A stretch of DNA of 64,000 nucleotides from positions 5,496,501 to 5,560,500 of the forward strand of contig NZ_CP151951.1 in NCBI RefSeq assembly GCF_038592985.1, given 5' to 3'. Below, in pieces: positions 18,138-27,800 of the stretch (position 1 is its first letter; every line of letters begins with the position of its first letter). Both the position numbers and the translations under genes were made by a program. Under the pieces are notes generated by a model. That model searched no databases. It was not told the DNA's origin and worked only from the letters and a program-made list of their open reading frames with translations. The DNA is from Paenibacillus sp. FSL R10-2782 (GTDB lineage Bacteria > Bacillota > Bacilli > Paenibacillales > Paenibacillaceae).

Positions 18138-19385
18138 CACGCCTGTTGATTAACCAGAATAAGTAATTTGATTCATAGAAGCAGAGACACGCTTAAGAGG
18201 AACATGCTGAATCTGGATCAGCTATTCCACCGGTAGATTTTGCAGAAGAAAAAGACGAGAAAATCGAGCAAAGGAAAGAATGGCATGTTGGGGCCACGTC
18301 CCTTGAGCGGCATCAAATAACCATTTAAGCAGGACATAAACGATGAGCGCACAAAAGAGTTGCCCATAGACCGCATTTTCGGTTGTCCCAAACAGCGTTG
18401 GAATATTCAAATGTTGCTTGATCCAACGGAAAAAGACCTCAATCTGCCATCGAGCTTTATACATCTATGCAATTTGCTCCGCTGTGACCTGCATTAAATC
18501 GGTAACGACTCGGATGACTCGACCTTCAAAATCTCGAAACATCACCACACGATGACGTCGCTTGGAACGACACTGCAGTGTCCCCAACTGGCAGGTGATA
18601 TCCCGAAAGATAGTTGAATCCGATGGCTTGAGACGGGAAATGGCATGAGGCTTTTCCAAATGGACATTGTCACGAAGCCGAATGACAAAGGATTGTCCTT
18701 GGATTTTGAAGTCATCCAGACGCTCCAGTTTCCCATAAGCACGGTCCATCACCACAATGTAGTCCGGTTGAGCCAACGCTTCACTCATGGGGCCATCATG
18801 CTTGGAACCCAGCGTTTCGACCACCTGAAGGGGTTGCCCATTTTGGGCTCGTAAAGCAACATGAAGTTTAATACCTGCACGCTCCCCGTGATAAGGAGCC
18901 CAGGGTAGTCGTGTTTTTCCCACCGTCATGGTGGTCGAATCGATGAGGAGTAATTCTTTGGGAAACGCAAGTTTTCGGCGTGTTTCTCGGCTACACTTGT
19001 GAATGACCCGATGAAGAAGCTCCTTAAATATAGCAAAGGGGACTTCGGCCGCTTTGGTGGAAAAACACGAATAATGAGCCGCAGGTAAGCTACTGTGAGC
19101 GGCATGATCCACCCCGGAACGATAACTGTCCCATTGTTCTAAGGCAGCTACACACCAGTATTGAAGTAAGTGGGTTACCGTGAATTTACGGGCTTTATCT
19201 TCATAGTCTGTTTCCTTGGCAACGCTTTGCACTTCTTCTGGTGTCAGAATAGATTGAAGGATGAATGGGATCGTGATAGACTTTTTCATGGAGTCGTCAC
19301 CTTTCGGTTAAGTTTGTAGGGGTACAAACATTTTACCGAGTTGACGGCTCTTTTTCTACCATTTAGTGGTTAATCAACAGGTGTG
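18138..19385. mobile_element. IS4-family insertion sequence (transposase interrupted)
   Basis: About 1248 bp bounded by 19-bp inverted repeats, CACGCCTGTTGATTAACCA and its partner ending CAACAGGTGTG, with one mismatch. It contains one transposase frame on the minus strand. No target-site duplication is visible, so one flank has been rearranged since insertion; the left flank is the rlmH fragment. Confidence 0.85.
18222..19289 (-). pseudogene. IS4-family DDE transposase with an in-frame stop
   Basis: The reading frame of 355 codons is intact except for a TAG at 18465-18467 (codon 275), one base from GAG. Upstream lie the DDE residues LLIDSTTMTV and VVMDRAYGKL; right after the stop comes YKARWQIEVFFRWIKQ with the family signature Y-2-R-3-E-6-K. 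The catalytic Glu is thus beyond the stop, and a truncated protein would be inactive. An ATG follows the stop directly, but an 80-residue product would be useless. Confidence 0.9.
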
Positions 19386-19540
19386 ATACTGTAGTAGTCT
19401 TCACTAATTTCCTAGATTCTACAGGTGGCTAATATGACTAATAAGGGATGATCCACTTCCTTGTCTGTATGAAGAGGATATGCTGGAGGTGCATTTGCTT
19501 AAGGAACGAAACGGTGGCGTCAGATGGAGAGATTGGTCAC

Positions 19541-19584
19541 AAAAAAATAGAAGAGAGGCACTAATGCCCTGCCTCTCTTCTATA
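19541..19584 (-). terminator. Terminator of the adhesin-sortase operon
   Basis: TAGAAGAGAGGC (19548-19559) pairs perfectly with GCCTCTCTTCTA (19571-19582); seven T follow on the minus strand. It lies 39 bp after the sortase stop codon. Confidence 0.85.
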
Positions 19585-19622
19585 ACGCATATGAAGCAGC
19601 TTGACACCGTGTTTCAATATCG

Positions 19623-20402
19623 TCATTTACGCTTTCGGGCAATCACCGCTAACCGGCCGTCCTCGGTTGAGTATTCACACGTAGACAGTACAATAAGCTT
19701 GTCGCCATATCGGGCTGTCACGCCCGTATCGTAAAGAGCGAGTTTTTTGATGTTCTGAATATATGAGTCAAACTCGGCGGGCGTACTTACCTTCTCAATC
19801 TGGTAGTATTTAAAAACGTCGTCCGATTTGCGATAAACTTTTGACAGAATAACGGCAACAATTTCATACTCTTCCTTTTCGTAAAGCGCGCTGAACTGGA
19901 ACGTAGCATGCTCTTTATAAAAGCTTTCGTTCTTGTACTTCATTAAATCTTTAAACATCCAGCCGCTTTTCATGTGGTGTCCGTGAATCAGCAAAATGCC
20001 CGAACCGTTGGTCCGGCTATGCGCGTCCAAAAAGGGGAGGCCCCCTTTGTTTTCCTTTTTATCGAAATCATGATTGAGATAGTACTCCGCATCCTGTGGA
20101 TTCTGCATGACTGGGTACTCAATTCGGGTGCCGTCAATCTTCAGCCAGCCGACGATGTCCGAGTTCCTCTCGTAAAGCTCTCGAAATTCGGGAAGCATAA
20201 CCGGCTCATTCGCCTTATTGAACAAAAGGGAGGGGAATGCATCCCCTCCGCCTTTGTTCGACCCTTCCTCCCAAACTTTTGTCAGCTCTTCGATTTTCTG
20301 CTGCTCGGCATAATCCCCCAGAAAGGTTCTCGCAATATTAACGAGGGAAAATACCAACAGAAGGGAGGAAACGGCGATAAGAAACTTTTTAGTTTTGCTC
20401 AT
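19623..20402 (-). CDS. Class B sortase
   Basis: A 259-residue membrane-anchored transpeptidase: N-terminal membrane segment (FLIAVSSLLLVFSLVNIA, residues 7-24), then the sortase barrel. GWLKIDGTRIEYPVMQ and the length are class B features. The catalytic residues are His142 (HGHHM), Cys242 (VLSTCEYS) and Arg250 (DGRLAVIAR). The ATG at 20402 is preceded by GGAAGGCGG; a longer frame to 20468 overlaps the adhesin gene. It lies 19 bp downstream of the adhesin gene and so is almost surely the enzyme that anchors that protein to peptidoglycan. Confidence 0.9.
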   Translation of the reverse strand: MSKTKKFLIAVSSLLLVFSLVNIARTFLGDYAEQQKIEELTKVWEEGSNKGGGDAFPSLLFNKANEPVMLPEFRELYERNSDIVGWLKIDGTRIEYPVMQNPQDAEYYLNHDFDKKENKGGLPFLDAHSRTNGSGILLIHGHHMKSGWMFKDLMKYKNESFYKEHATFQFSALYEKEEYEIVAVILSKVYRKSDDVFKYYQIEKVSTPAEFDSYIQNIKKLALYDTGVTARYGDKLIVLSTCEYSTEDGRLAVIARKRK

Positions 20403-20421
20403 TTTCTTACCGCCTTCCCGG

Positions 20422-23400
20422 TCACTGGATGTGCTTGTTCTTCTTGTTACCGAGTAGACAGAACCCAATCGTCATCAAGGACATCAGCGCCAAAACCATA
20501 TAGAAGATTGGTGATACGCTGTTGTCTCCGGTTTTCGGAGCATCGTCCAGCTCGTTGCCGACGTTGTCAGTTCCGTTGCCGACGTTGTCGGTTTCGTTGT
20601 TACCGTTGTCGGTTTCGTTGTTACCGTTGTCGGTTCCGTTGTTACCGTTGTCGGTTCCGTTGTTACCGTTGTCGGTTCCGCTGTTACCGTTGTCGGTTCC
20701 GTTGTTACCGTTGTCGGTTCCGCTGTTACCGTTGTCGGTTCCGTTGTTACCGTTGTCGGTTCCGTTGTTACCGTTGTCGGTTCCGTTGTTACCGTTGTCG
20801 GTTCCGTTGTTACCGTTGTCGGTTCCGTTGTTACCGTTGTCGGTTCCACTGTTACCGTTGCCGGTTCCACTGTTACCGTTGCCGGTTCCGTTGTTGCCGT
20901 TGTCGGTTCCACTGTTACCGTTGCCGGTTCCGCTGTTACCATTGCCGGTTTCGTTGTTGCCGTTGTCGGTTCCGTTGTTGCCATTGCCGGTTCCGCTGTT
21001 ACCGTTGCCGGAGTTGCCGCCGGAGCCGCCACCGGAACTGATCGGCTTCATTGGCACGTCGTATTTTATAATGTCAAAATCGACAGAAATCGTATCACTC
21101 CGGTGCGTCTCGTATCCGTCCTTCGTTACGATCAGATAGTAATCCGCTTCAGGAAACACCATGTACGCATAGGAGCCATTTGCATCGCTATCCTGCTCCG
21201 GGCTCTCGTTGTTGTGCGGTGGAAAATTTGGAACCGGAGGAAGCGTTACTTTCGTACCCGGAATGCGGCCGTTATCTCTATTCCGCTTCGTATCCGCATA
21301 ATACAGTGTAACTTTGGCTCCGTCAATTTTCTTGCCAGTGATGGCATCTCCTGTCGTTTCATCATAAACCGTACCATAAGGGTCGACCAATTCCTCGGAA
21401 ATATTCAGCTCTCCGTTAGCTTTCACGTCCAGTTGCGTCACTTTGAGGAGCAGTTCCTCGCCGGTCTCAGCTTTATAGCGAACTTCCATGGTGTACTTCT
21501 GCTCGCTTAGCCCTTCCACAGAGAAAGTTCCGTTCGAAGCCATCGGAAACGCCTTAGGACGACCGTTCTCCTTAATATAATTGCCGTCCTTGTCCTTCAA
21601 ATAGATATGCATATGGTTGGTAAACGAATCGTTGAATAGCTCTTTTGCTCCATTCAGCTGCTTGAACAGAACGATCCCTACCGCCGTAATGTCCGCCGGA
21701 ACGGTCTCGTCCGTCACGCTACCGTCCACATTTGCTTTTTGCGTGAACTCGACAGGCACATCCTTCCCACCTACCTGATACCACTTCGTATATGTGATCG
21801 TATAGTCGGTATCCGCTGCGGCTGGGACCGAATATTCACCCTTCTCATTTGTCTTCGTCTGAAGCTCCTTGCCTGTGTTCAGATCGGTCACCGTGATGGG
21901 GGCATTCGGAATGACTTCTCCTGTGTTGTTATCACGCAGCACGCCTTCCAGATACGGGCGGGTATTGACAAAGTGTGCTTCGGCCGCTTTTTTCTGTGGA
22001 ATGGTGCCTGTGCGAACGAGACTTTCAGGATCTGTCACATAGCCGTCTTTCGTATAATCATCCTGGGTCACCTTATACTGGAGATATGTCGGAAGTCCTT
22101 GCACAATGAGCGTCTGGCCATCTGTAAGCTCGAAGGTCTCTCCGCTCTTGATCGTGCCCTTACTGCCATCCGACTTCACATAAGAGTAGGATTCGTTCGC
22201 TCTCTCGCCTGTGAAGGTGACTGTGTACTTGAACGGCTTCTTTTTGTCGTCGTCTTTGCCTTTAATCGTGTTGCTGATTAGCAAGTCGCCCTCCAAGACT
22301 CGCACGTTCGTAAACGGGGCATCTTCATCTTTGCCCTCCATGACACCGGTATAATACCGTTCCTCAGGAATGGTCACGTATTCGTCGGCTGTGTATTCCT
22401 TCTGGGTAATTGTGTATTTCAGACCCTTAGGCAGACCCGAAATATCCAGTGTCTCTCCATGCTTGAGCTTGAAGGTATCGCGGGACTTGATCGTACCTGT
22501 GCCCCCGCCCGACTTCAAGTAAGAGTAGCTTCCATCCTTGCCTGCATCCTCAAAGACGACGGTGTACTCGAACATCTTCGTCTTGTCGCCGCCGTTGCCC
22601 ATGACCGTATTGCTGACGGTCAGTTTGTTGACGGTCCGTTCATTGATGAAATCCGCCTTGTGGTCGCCTTTGTTCACGATTGTGCCGGACAGCTCTCTCG
22701 TCTCCGGCGTGGTGATATAACCGTCAACGGTCGTATAATCGGCCTCTGTTACGGTATAGACCAGATCCGCAGGCAATATCGGGAGCGTCACAGATTCCCC
22801 GTGCTTGAGGGTAATCTTATCTCCGCTCTTGATCGTGCCAAACGTATTATCCGGCTTCTTATAGGTGTACTTTCCGTCCTTGCCTTCGCCGGTAAAGGTC
22901 ACGGTGTATTCAAATTCCTTGGAAGAATCGCTGCCGTTTCCTCCAACCTTATTGCTGATAGTCAGCTTTCCTTGCGCCGGCGTAGGTACGACCAGCGGAT
23001 TATCAGAGGTTACTTTTACGCCATCTACCCAGATGGGCTTCCCGGGCGTATTCCCTACGTACACCTGATAAATTCTTGTAGTCGGCAACCATGTCGTTGT
23101 GTCAATATAAGTTTCCTTCAGCTCATAATACCCTGGATCTGGGAATAGCAGATTAAGTTTCCCTCCGCTATCGGTTGTTCCTTTGGCGATTTGAGTTCCA
23201 TCGTCCTTCTTATAGAGCGTAAACTCTACGCCTTTTAGCGGATTGCCATTAGGATCCACCTTTTTCATGGGCAGCAGGGCATTGGAGCTTGAACTGCCGG
23301 CTACGTCCGAACTGTCCAGCGTGCTTTCGCTTCTGGCACTGACAGATTTCAGATTGTCATCACCCTCCAGCTTTACCTCGTTGCCCATTTTGTCTCCGGC

Positions 23401-26400
23401 TTTCGCTTTAGATGAATCAACCTCTGTTTGGTACACAAACTGGTAAAACTTATTAGGGTCGTTCATTTTGAATTTTAAAACTGTGGTGCCTCCCGCGCCT
23501 GGTGCAGCTTCTACCTGAACTTCAGCATTCGGGTCGCTTAGATCCAGTGCTGCGCCCTCTCGTTCCAGAGCACCGCTGGCAGTCAGTTTAGCACGATAGA
23601 CTGCCATACTAGGCGCTGTCAGCACAAGCTTTCCGTTTTCTTCATAGCGCAGGTTCATGCCTGCACCTAGGGTATCCTGCAGATAAACGCCCTGCTTCAT
23701 GTTAAATGGCGGGGTATAGTTCACTGTCCATTCCAGCACCCCTGGAACTGGCTTAGTTACCGACTTGCCCAAGGTCTGAATAGGTACGATAATCTTACGT
23801 TGTTCAGTGAGAACCTTTTCCTCTCCGCCCCATGTCATATGAAGGTCGGCTTTGTTATACAGCACCTGCTTGTCTGTGCCGTTGGTCGTGTATTCCTCTA
23901 AATATTTGCCTAATGCCACATTGGATGGTCTTGCCTTTACCAAAATGACATAAGGACTTTCCAATTTAGAGAAGGTGAAAGTTCCTACGTTTTCATTATG
24001 GGAGAAGCTTACCACATGAGCATTAGTGCCTGGTTCAATAATTGTTCTGGCGTCGTTTCGGACACCATACTCGGTGCCTCCACCATTGTCCGAGTAGCCT
24101 TTCCAAAGCTCAACATCTTTGCTCTCAGAAAACGGCACGAATTCCCAGCCTTCAGGCAGTGTATCCACTAGCTTGATGTTGCTGATTACTCGGCTACCAC
24201 CGTCCTTAGCCATTTCTTCTGTGTTGTATCCTGGCATATTCACCCCTAAGCGGAATGTAACAGTCTTGGTTGTCCTGTCATAGCCAGAAATCGTCCACGC
24301 TTCATTGCTGTCGTTTCTAATGTAGTTATTTACGTTATTTGGATTAACATTTTCAAGTGTACCATCTGCTTTCAATGGCTTCGACGCAAAGAGCATATCC
24401 TTGTTCAGCATACGCAGATGAAGATTAACAGCGTTTTCCGCAGCAGTTTTTACGGTTTCGCCGTCAAAGAGCAAGGCCCGATTCCAGCTTATTTTCCCTG
24501 CGTTAATATCCTGTCTGAAGAGGATATCCGGCTTGGTCTCAAGTGAACGGAAGCTGAAGGATGCAGCTTTGTCGGTGTATCCGGTTACCTTGATCAAATC
24601 GGCTACGACTTCACCGTTCACTGTCAAAGGGATAACCTTCAAGGTTAAGCCGTTTGCGCTCTTGAGAGTACCTTCGCGATATTGCTTCCAAAGCTGAGCA
24701 GTATTAACATTCGCCTTGATTTTCGCAATCGTTTCCGCGCTCACCTCGCCGGTTGCATCCACTGCGTTGTCCAAGACGTTCAAATCTCCGCCATGCACCA
24801 GCACATCGTATACCGCCGCATTTGGCAGGGCATACTGTGGCGTTAGATTAACGCTCCACGTGATGCCGCCCAGGTTATAATCCTCCATCGAAACAGATCC
24901 ATTTTTTGTAAAATTATGCGCACCAATAGTAACGATTGCCTCGTCAGTTACTGCGGCAGGTCTTATACCAGTTATCACATCATTGTTCTGAATACCGCCT
25001 GGTGTGTCCAAATTCCAGTTAGCGCGTGGATCGATTCTGAAATTTGAACCGTTTTTCACCTTAGTCTTAATCACTAATTCCACTTTACCGTTAATGTCCC
25101 CAAAGGAATAAACACTGTTCGCATCCGGTGCAATTGATTGTACCTCAGATGCAGTGCCATCCACCCATGTCTGCCATGTGGCTGAAGTAAAATCCAGCCC
25201 TTCAGGTAGTACATTTGTGATGGTAAAGTTCTTTAAACCTTTTTTGTTATACTGGTTAACAGTGACTTTCCATGTGATTGTTTCATTAGGATTGTCATAC
25301 GAGGCGCTGGCTTGAATCCAGTCGGGTGCGAAAGAAATTTCCTGACCTGCCTGCACCAACATATTATTGTCCTGTCTCAGTTCCACTTTGCCATTCATAT
25401 CCCGATAGCTGCGACCAAGATTGCCTGGCGGATTCCGGTGCTCGTAATAATAGGCTTCCTTTGGAATCCATGTTTTATATTCAACCTTTGGATCTACACC
25501 TGTTCCCTGTGGGAAAGTGTAAGTCAGCGATCCGTCTGCCCCAATGTCTGGAGTTACATTTTGGTCATTTACTTTGAATGAATCCTCCATATAGATACCG
25601 CGGACATTTCCAAAGCTGGTATTATAAGTTGAAGGATTCGTATAAAATGTCTTCCCGTCTAGCGGTAATTTGATTGTTTTATCAAACTGATCGAATGCAG
25701 ATACGCTTGACTGCCAAGTAATCGCTCCCTCAACAAATTGTGCCGGTTGAATTCCGCGATAACTATACTGATCCCACCTGATCATTCCAGGCGAGCTTAA
25801 AGTAATGCTATACGCTGCTGTAACATTTGGGTTCTCTAGCTGATAAGCACCGCCAAAGATGTTGATAGGCTTTATATCGCCATACTCCATTCCCGTTACA
25901 TCTGCATCGGCAGTAGTTTCAAAGCTGAAGACAATACCTCGTCCAACACCATTGAAAAAGTTATCATCACCGTTAAATACAATCCTGATGCTATTTGGAG
26001 TGAAATAGGCGGTACCAAGCTGTTTCATACCTGATTCAGTCTGTGCATTCAGGGTTTTATTAGTTGTCGGCAACACCACTTCCTTGAAGTAGTCTTCTCT
26101 TTTCAGCTCGATCCAGTCACCCTTCTGAATGTATAGGTCGAGATTCGCATTTGTCGGATTAGAGTCATCACCATTCACTGGCACCTTCAGACCTTCCGAT
26201 TTGAGAGTAAATGGCTGTCTACCCTGAATAATACCGTTTGGATCAATAACAGCATTCCCCTGCGTCACTTCCAGCGGAAAGGTTGAATTAGCATCCATGA
26301 ACACCGCCGTTTTGTCCGTCGGGACTGCCGCCATCGCTACGAGATTGGCCGGCATAGCCAACACCGCCTCTGGTACTAGCAACGGTTCGGTCGGCGCAGC

Positions 26401-26562
26401 GTACACTGCCTCAGATACCGACGACGGTTCGTCCGCCGTCCCGAAACCGTCTGACGTTCTCTCCGCAAACGCGACAGCAGAGAACGTCACCGTCTGCAAG
26501 ACAAGCAAAACTGCTAGGCAGAGAGATAGCACAGCTTTGCTCAAACTGCGTTTTCTTTTCAA
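20422..26562 (-). CDS. Giant sortase-anchored surface protein (adhesin, 2046 residues)
   Basis: Signal peptide at residues 1 to about 33 (LSLCLAVLLVLQTVTFSAVA). Residues about 60-1080 are a series of beta-rich adhesin domains like those of Cna/Sdr-type or bacterial isopeptide proteins. A Cna_B/SpaA-like domain starts near 1094 (MKKVDPNGNPLKGVEFTLYK). Three tandem pilin-isopeptide-linkage-type domains of about 113 residues begin near 1198, 1312 and 1426 (each ..SNxVxGxG.. to ..F-N). A carboxypeptidase-regulatory-like domain follows at about 1536. Residues about 1845-2000 are a Gly/Asn/Thr repeat stalk. The C-terminus has APKTGD near 2005, a hydrophobic segment and NKKNKHIQ: a sorting signal, but APKTG rather than LPxTG. 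The start is TTG at 26562 after AAAGGGGTAATTTG. Isopeptide bonding and adhesion are inferred. Confidence 0.88.
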   Translation of the reverse strand: MKRKRSLSKAVLSLCLAVLLVLQTVTFSAVAFAERTSDGFGTADEPSSVSEAVYAAPTEPLLVPEAVLAMPANLVAMAAVPTDKTAVFMDANSTFPLEVTQGNAVIDPNGIIQGRQPFTLKSEGLKVPVNGDDSNPTNANLDLYIQKGDWIELKREDYFKEVVLPTTNKTLNAQTESGMKQLGTAYFTPNSIRIVFNGDDNFFNGVGRGIVFSFETTADADVTGMEYGDIKPINIFGGAYQLENPNVTAAYSITLSSPGMIRWDQYSYRGIQPAQFVEGAITWQSSVSAFDQFDKTIKLPLDGKTFYTNPSTYNTSFGNVRGIYMEDSFKVNDQNVTPDIGADGSLTYTFPQGTGVDPKVEYKTWIPKEAYYYEHRNPPGNLGRSYRDMNGKVELRQDNNMLVQAGQEISFAPDWIQASASYDNPNETITWKVTVNQYNKKGLKNFTITNVLPEGLDFTSATWQTWVDGTASEVQSIAPDANSVYSFGDINGKVELVIKTKVKNGSNFRIDPRANWNLDTPGGIQNNDVITGIRPAAVTDEAIVTIGAHNFTKNGSVSMEDYNLGGITWSVNLTPQYALPNAAVYDVLVHGGDLNVLDNAVDATGEVSAETIAKIKANVNTAQLWKQYREGTLKSANGLTLKVIPLTVNGEVVADLIKVTGYTDKAASFSFRSLETKPDILFRQDINAGKISWNRALLFDGETVKTAAENAVNLHLRMLNKDMLFASKPLKADGTLENVNPNNVNNYIRNDSNEAWTISGYDRTTKTVTFRLGVNMPGYNTEEMAKDGGSRVISNIKLVDTLPEGWEFVPFSESKDVELWKGYSDNGGGTEYGVRNDARTIIEPGTNAHVVSFSHNENVGTFTFSKLESPYVILVKARPSNVALGKYLEEYTTNGTDKQVLYNKADLHMTWGGEEKVLTEQRKIIVPIQTLGKSVTKPVPGVLEWTVNYTPPFNMKQGVYLQDTLGAGMNLRYEENGKLVLTAPSMAVYRAKLTASGALEREGAALDLSDPNAEVQVEAAPGAGGTTVLKFKMNDPNKFYQFVYQTEVDSSKAKAGDKMGNEVKLEGDDNLKSVSARSESTLDSSDVAGSSSSNALLPMKKVDPNGNPLKGVEFTLYKKDDGTQIAKGTTDSGGKLNLLFPDPGYYELKETYIDTTTWLPTTRIYQVYVGNTPGKPIWVDGVKVTSDNPLVVPTPAQGKLTISNKVGGNGSDSSKEFEYTVTFTGEGKDGKYTYKKPDNTFGTIKSGDKITLKHGESVTLPILPADLVYTVTEADYTTVDGYITTPETRELSGTIVNKGDHKADFINERTVNKLTVSNTVMGNGGDKTKMFEYTVVFEDAGKDGSYSYLKSGGGTGTIKSRDTFKLKHGETLDISGLPKGLKYTITQKEYTADEYVTIPEERYYTGVMEGKDEDAPFTNVRVLEGDLLISNTIKGKDDDKKKPFKYTVTFTGERANESYSYVKSDGSKGTIKSGETFELTDGQTLIVQGLPTYLQYKVTQDDYTKDGYVTDPESLVRTGTIPQKKAAEAHFVNTRPYLEGVLRDNNTGEVIPNAPITVTDLNTGKELQTKTNEKGEYSVPAAADTDYTITYTKWYQVGGKDVPVEFTQKANVDGSVTDETVPADITAVGIVLFKQLNGAKELFNDSFTNHMHIYLKDKDGNYIKENGRPKAFPMASNGTFSVEGLSEQKYTMEVRYKAETGEELLLKVTQLDVKANGELNISEELVDPYGTVYDETTGDAITGKKIDGAKVTLYYADTKRNRDNGRIPGTKVTLPPVPNFPPHNNESPEQDSDANGSYAYMVFPEADYYLIVTKDGYETHRSDTISVDFDIIKYDVPMKPISSGGGSGGNSGNGNSGTGNGNNGTDNGNNETGNGNSGTGNGNSGTDNGNNGTGNGNSGTGNGNSGTDNGNNGTDNGNNGTDNGNNGTDNGNNGTDNGNNGTDNGNSGTDNGNNGTDNGNSGTDNGNNGTDNGNNGTDNGNNETDNGNNETDNVGNGTDNVGNELDDAPKTGDNSVSPIFYMVLALMSLMTIGFCLLGNKKNKHIQ
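20570..21015 (-). repeat. About twenty 21-bp tandem repeats coding GTDNGNN
   Basis: Seven-residue units of Gly, Asn, Thr and Asp/Gly (GNGNSGT and GTDNGNN variants) form the wall-spanning stalk of the adhesin. Long identical runs make copy-number change by slippage likely. Confidence 0.9.
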
Positions 26563-27199
26563 ACAAATTACCCCTTTATTGCCAGATTTTTTTCTATATC
26601 GAGCTCATTTCCTCGATTTAACCGCTCAAGCGAATAAACATATGCTATTGGCTTGATCCCAGCAGCCTTTATATCATCGAAACTCTTGCGGAGTTCCAGA
26701 TGAACGTGTAAGTGCCGTGGGGTGCTGGCTGTTGATCATACTTAGTAGCTATCTTCCCCTCTCCTTCGATGGTCTTTGCCACTTACATACTGCAAATGGC
26801 AGAATACGCACAGTCTACACGACGTATTTCAACATTATATTACGAAGGACCTATACAAAAACTAAACAACCGATCGACTCTTAGGAACTGATTGGCTTGC
26901 TGGTAGATGTAGTAGTTCCTTCTTCCTAGTATCTTGTCTGACAATGTTGAAGAATATTTGCTTTTTCAAAACACAATTTTATTGTGATCCTTAAGAAATC
27001 AGCTCATGATAACTACATTTTCACCAAAACTTTTTTCATAGTTTAAATCGTAAGACGTGGTCGTATATCTGAGCAAGAAGAACAAAAAAACTCTAAAACT
27101 TAAAGTCTCAGAGGCAATGAATCCCTATTTTCAAGTTAAGTTAACCTTTTTTGTCGAAAGACAGCTAATTAGCGGGGTGAAAAAAATCCATCAGAATGA
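26563..27199. other. Divergent intergenic region between adhesin and sigma factor genes
   Basis: No gene is seen. It must contain the adhesin promoter (minus). It also carries repeat copy B at 27040-27125 and, just before it (27003-27024), CATGATAACTACATTTTCACC, which may be a decayed attachment core, so an old cassette boundary probably runs here. Confidence 0.5.
27040..27125 (-). repeat. Hairpin-bearing repeat, copy B (copy A at 11264-11361)
   Basis: Nearly identical to copy A over about 86 bases. On the minus strand CTCTGAGACTT pairs with AAGTTTTAGAG and seven T follow (27084-27114), a terminator. Confidence 0.8.
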
Positions 27200-27228
27200 T
27201 GAAACTATTTGGGACGCTGATCTGTCTA
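27200..27228 (+). promoter_or_regulatory. ECF-type promoter of the sigma/anti-sigma operon
   Basis: TGAAAC (27200-27205), a 17-bp spacer and TGTCTA (27223-27228) closely match the ECF consensus TGAAAC-N16/17-CGTCTA, 45 bp before the sigma factor start. This indicates autoregulation by the sigma factor encoded downstream. Confidence 0.7.
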
Positions 27229-27273
27229 ACATACATTACACAATAAACAATGAAAGTCGAGGTATAACCAGCA

Positions 27274-27795
27274 ATGGGGGTGTATCAACTGAACAAAGCA
27301 AACGCGTCGTTAACCGAACAACAGTTTAGCGACCGGCTGATGGGATACAAAGAACGAATGTACCGGATTGCATACTCATACGTCAAGAATCAACAGGATG
27401 CGCTTGAGATCGTATCAGAGGCATCGTATAGGGCTTTTCTCTCATATAAGAAACTGGAGAGTCTGGACTATGTAGAAACTTGGATTGCGAGGATTGTCAT
27501 CAACTGTGCGATTGATCACTCAAGGCGGAAGAAGAAATATACGTATATAGAGGACAGCCAACATTCGCTAACATCCGCAGATTCGAATATAAGTTTGGAA
27601 GAAAAGATGGATTTGTACAAGGCCCTTGAAGTTTTGAAGCCTGAGGAAAGGTCCTTTATCATTCTAAAATTTTTTGAAGGCCAGCGATTCAAGGATATTG
27701 CTGAGGTGCTTTCACTTTCAGAAAATACTGTAAAAAGCAAGTTTTATCGCATTCTCAATAAGCTCAAATTACAACTAACGAAGAAAGAAGGTTGA
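27274..27795 (+). CDS. ECF-type RNA polymerase sigma factor
   Basis: A 173-residue group 4 sigma factor. Region 2 covers about residues 20-95 (YKERMYRIAYSYVKNQQDAL, then YVETWIARIVINCAIDHSRR); region 4 covers about 115-170 with ILKFFEGQRFKDIAEVLSLS, the -35-binding helix-turn-helix. It overlaps or touches the anti-sigma gene and lies behind an ECF-like promoter, so it likely drives its own operon. The divergent adhesin/sortase operon is the obvious candidate target, but no matching promoter was found there. Confidence 0.88.
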   Translation: MGVYQLNKANASLTEQQFSDRLMGYKERMYRIAYSYVKNQQDALEIVSEASYRAFLSYKKLESLDYVETWIARIVINCAIDHSRRKKKYTYIEDSQHSLTSADSNISLEEKMDLYKALEVLKPEERSFIILKFFEGQRFKDIAEVLSLSENTVKSKFYRILNKLKLQLTKKEG

Positions 27796-27800
27796 AGCAG

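Noticed and set aside
20570..21015. CRISPR-like regular repeats
   Set aside because: The repeats are contiguous, without unique spacers, and are in-frame codons of the adhesin.
20484..21139. Several long frames in all directions over the adhesin stalk (Arg/Cys-rich, Leu/Pro-rich, Thr-rich)
   Set aside because: They are by-products of the 21-bp repeat read in other frames. Only the frame giving the stalk of the adhesin has start, signal peptide and sorting signal.
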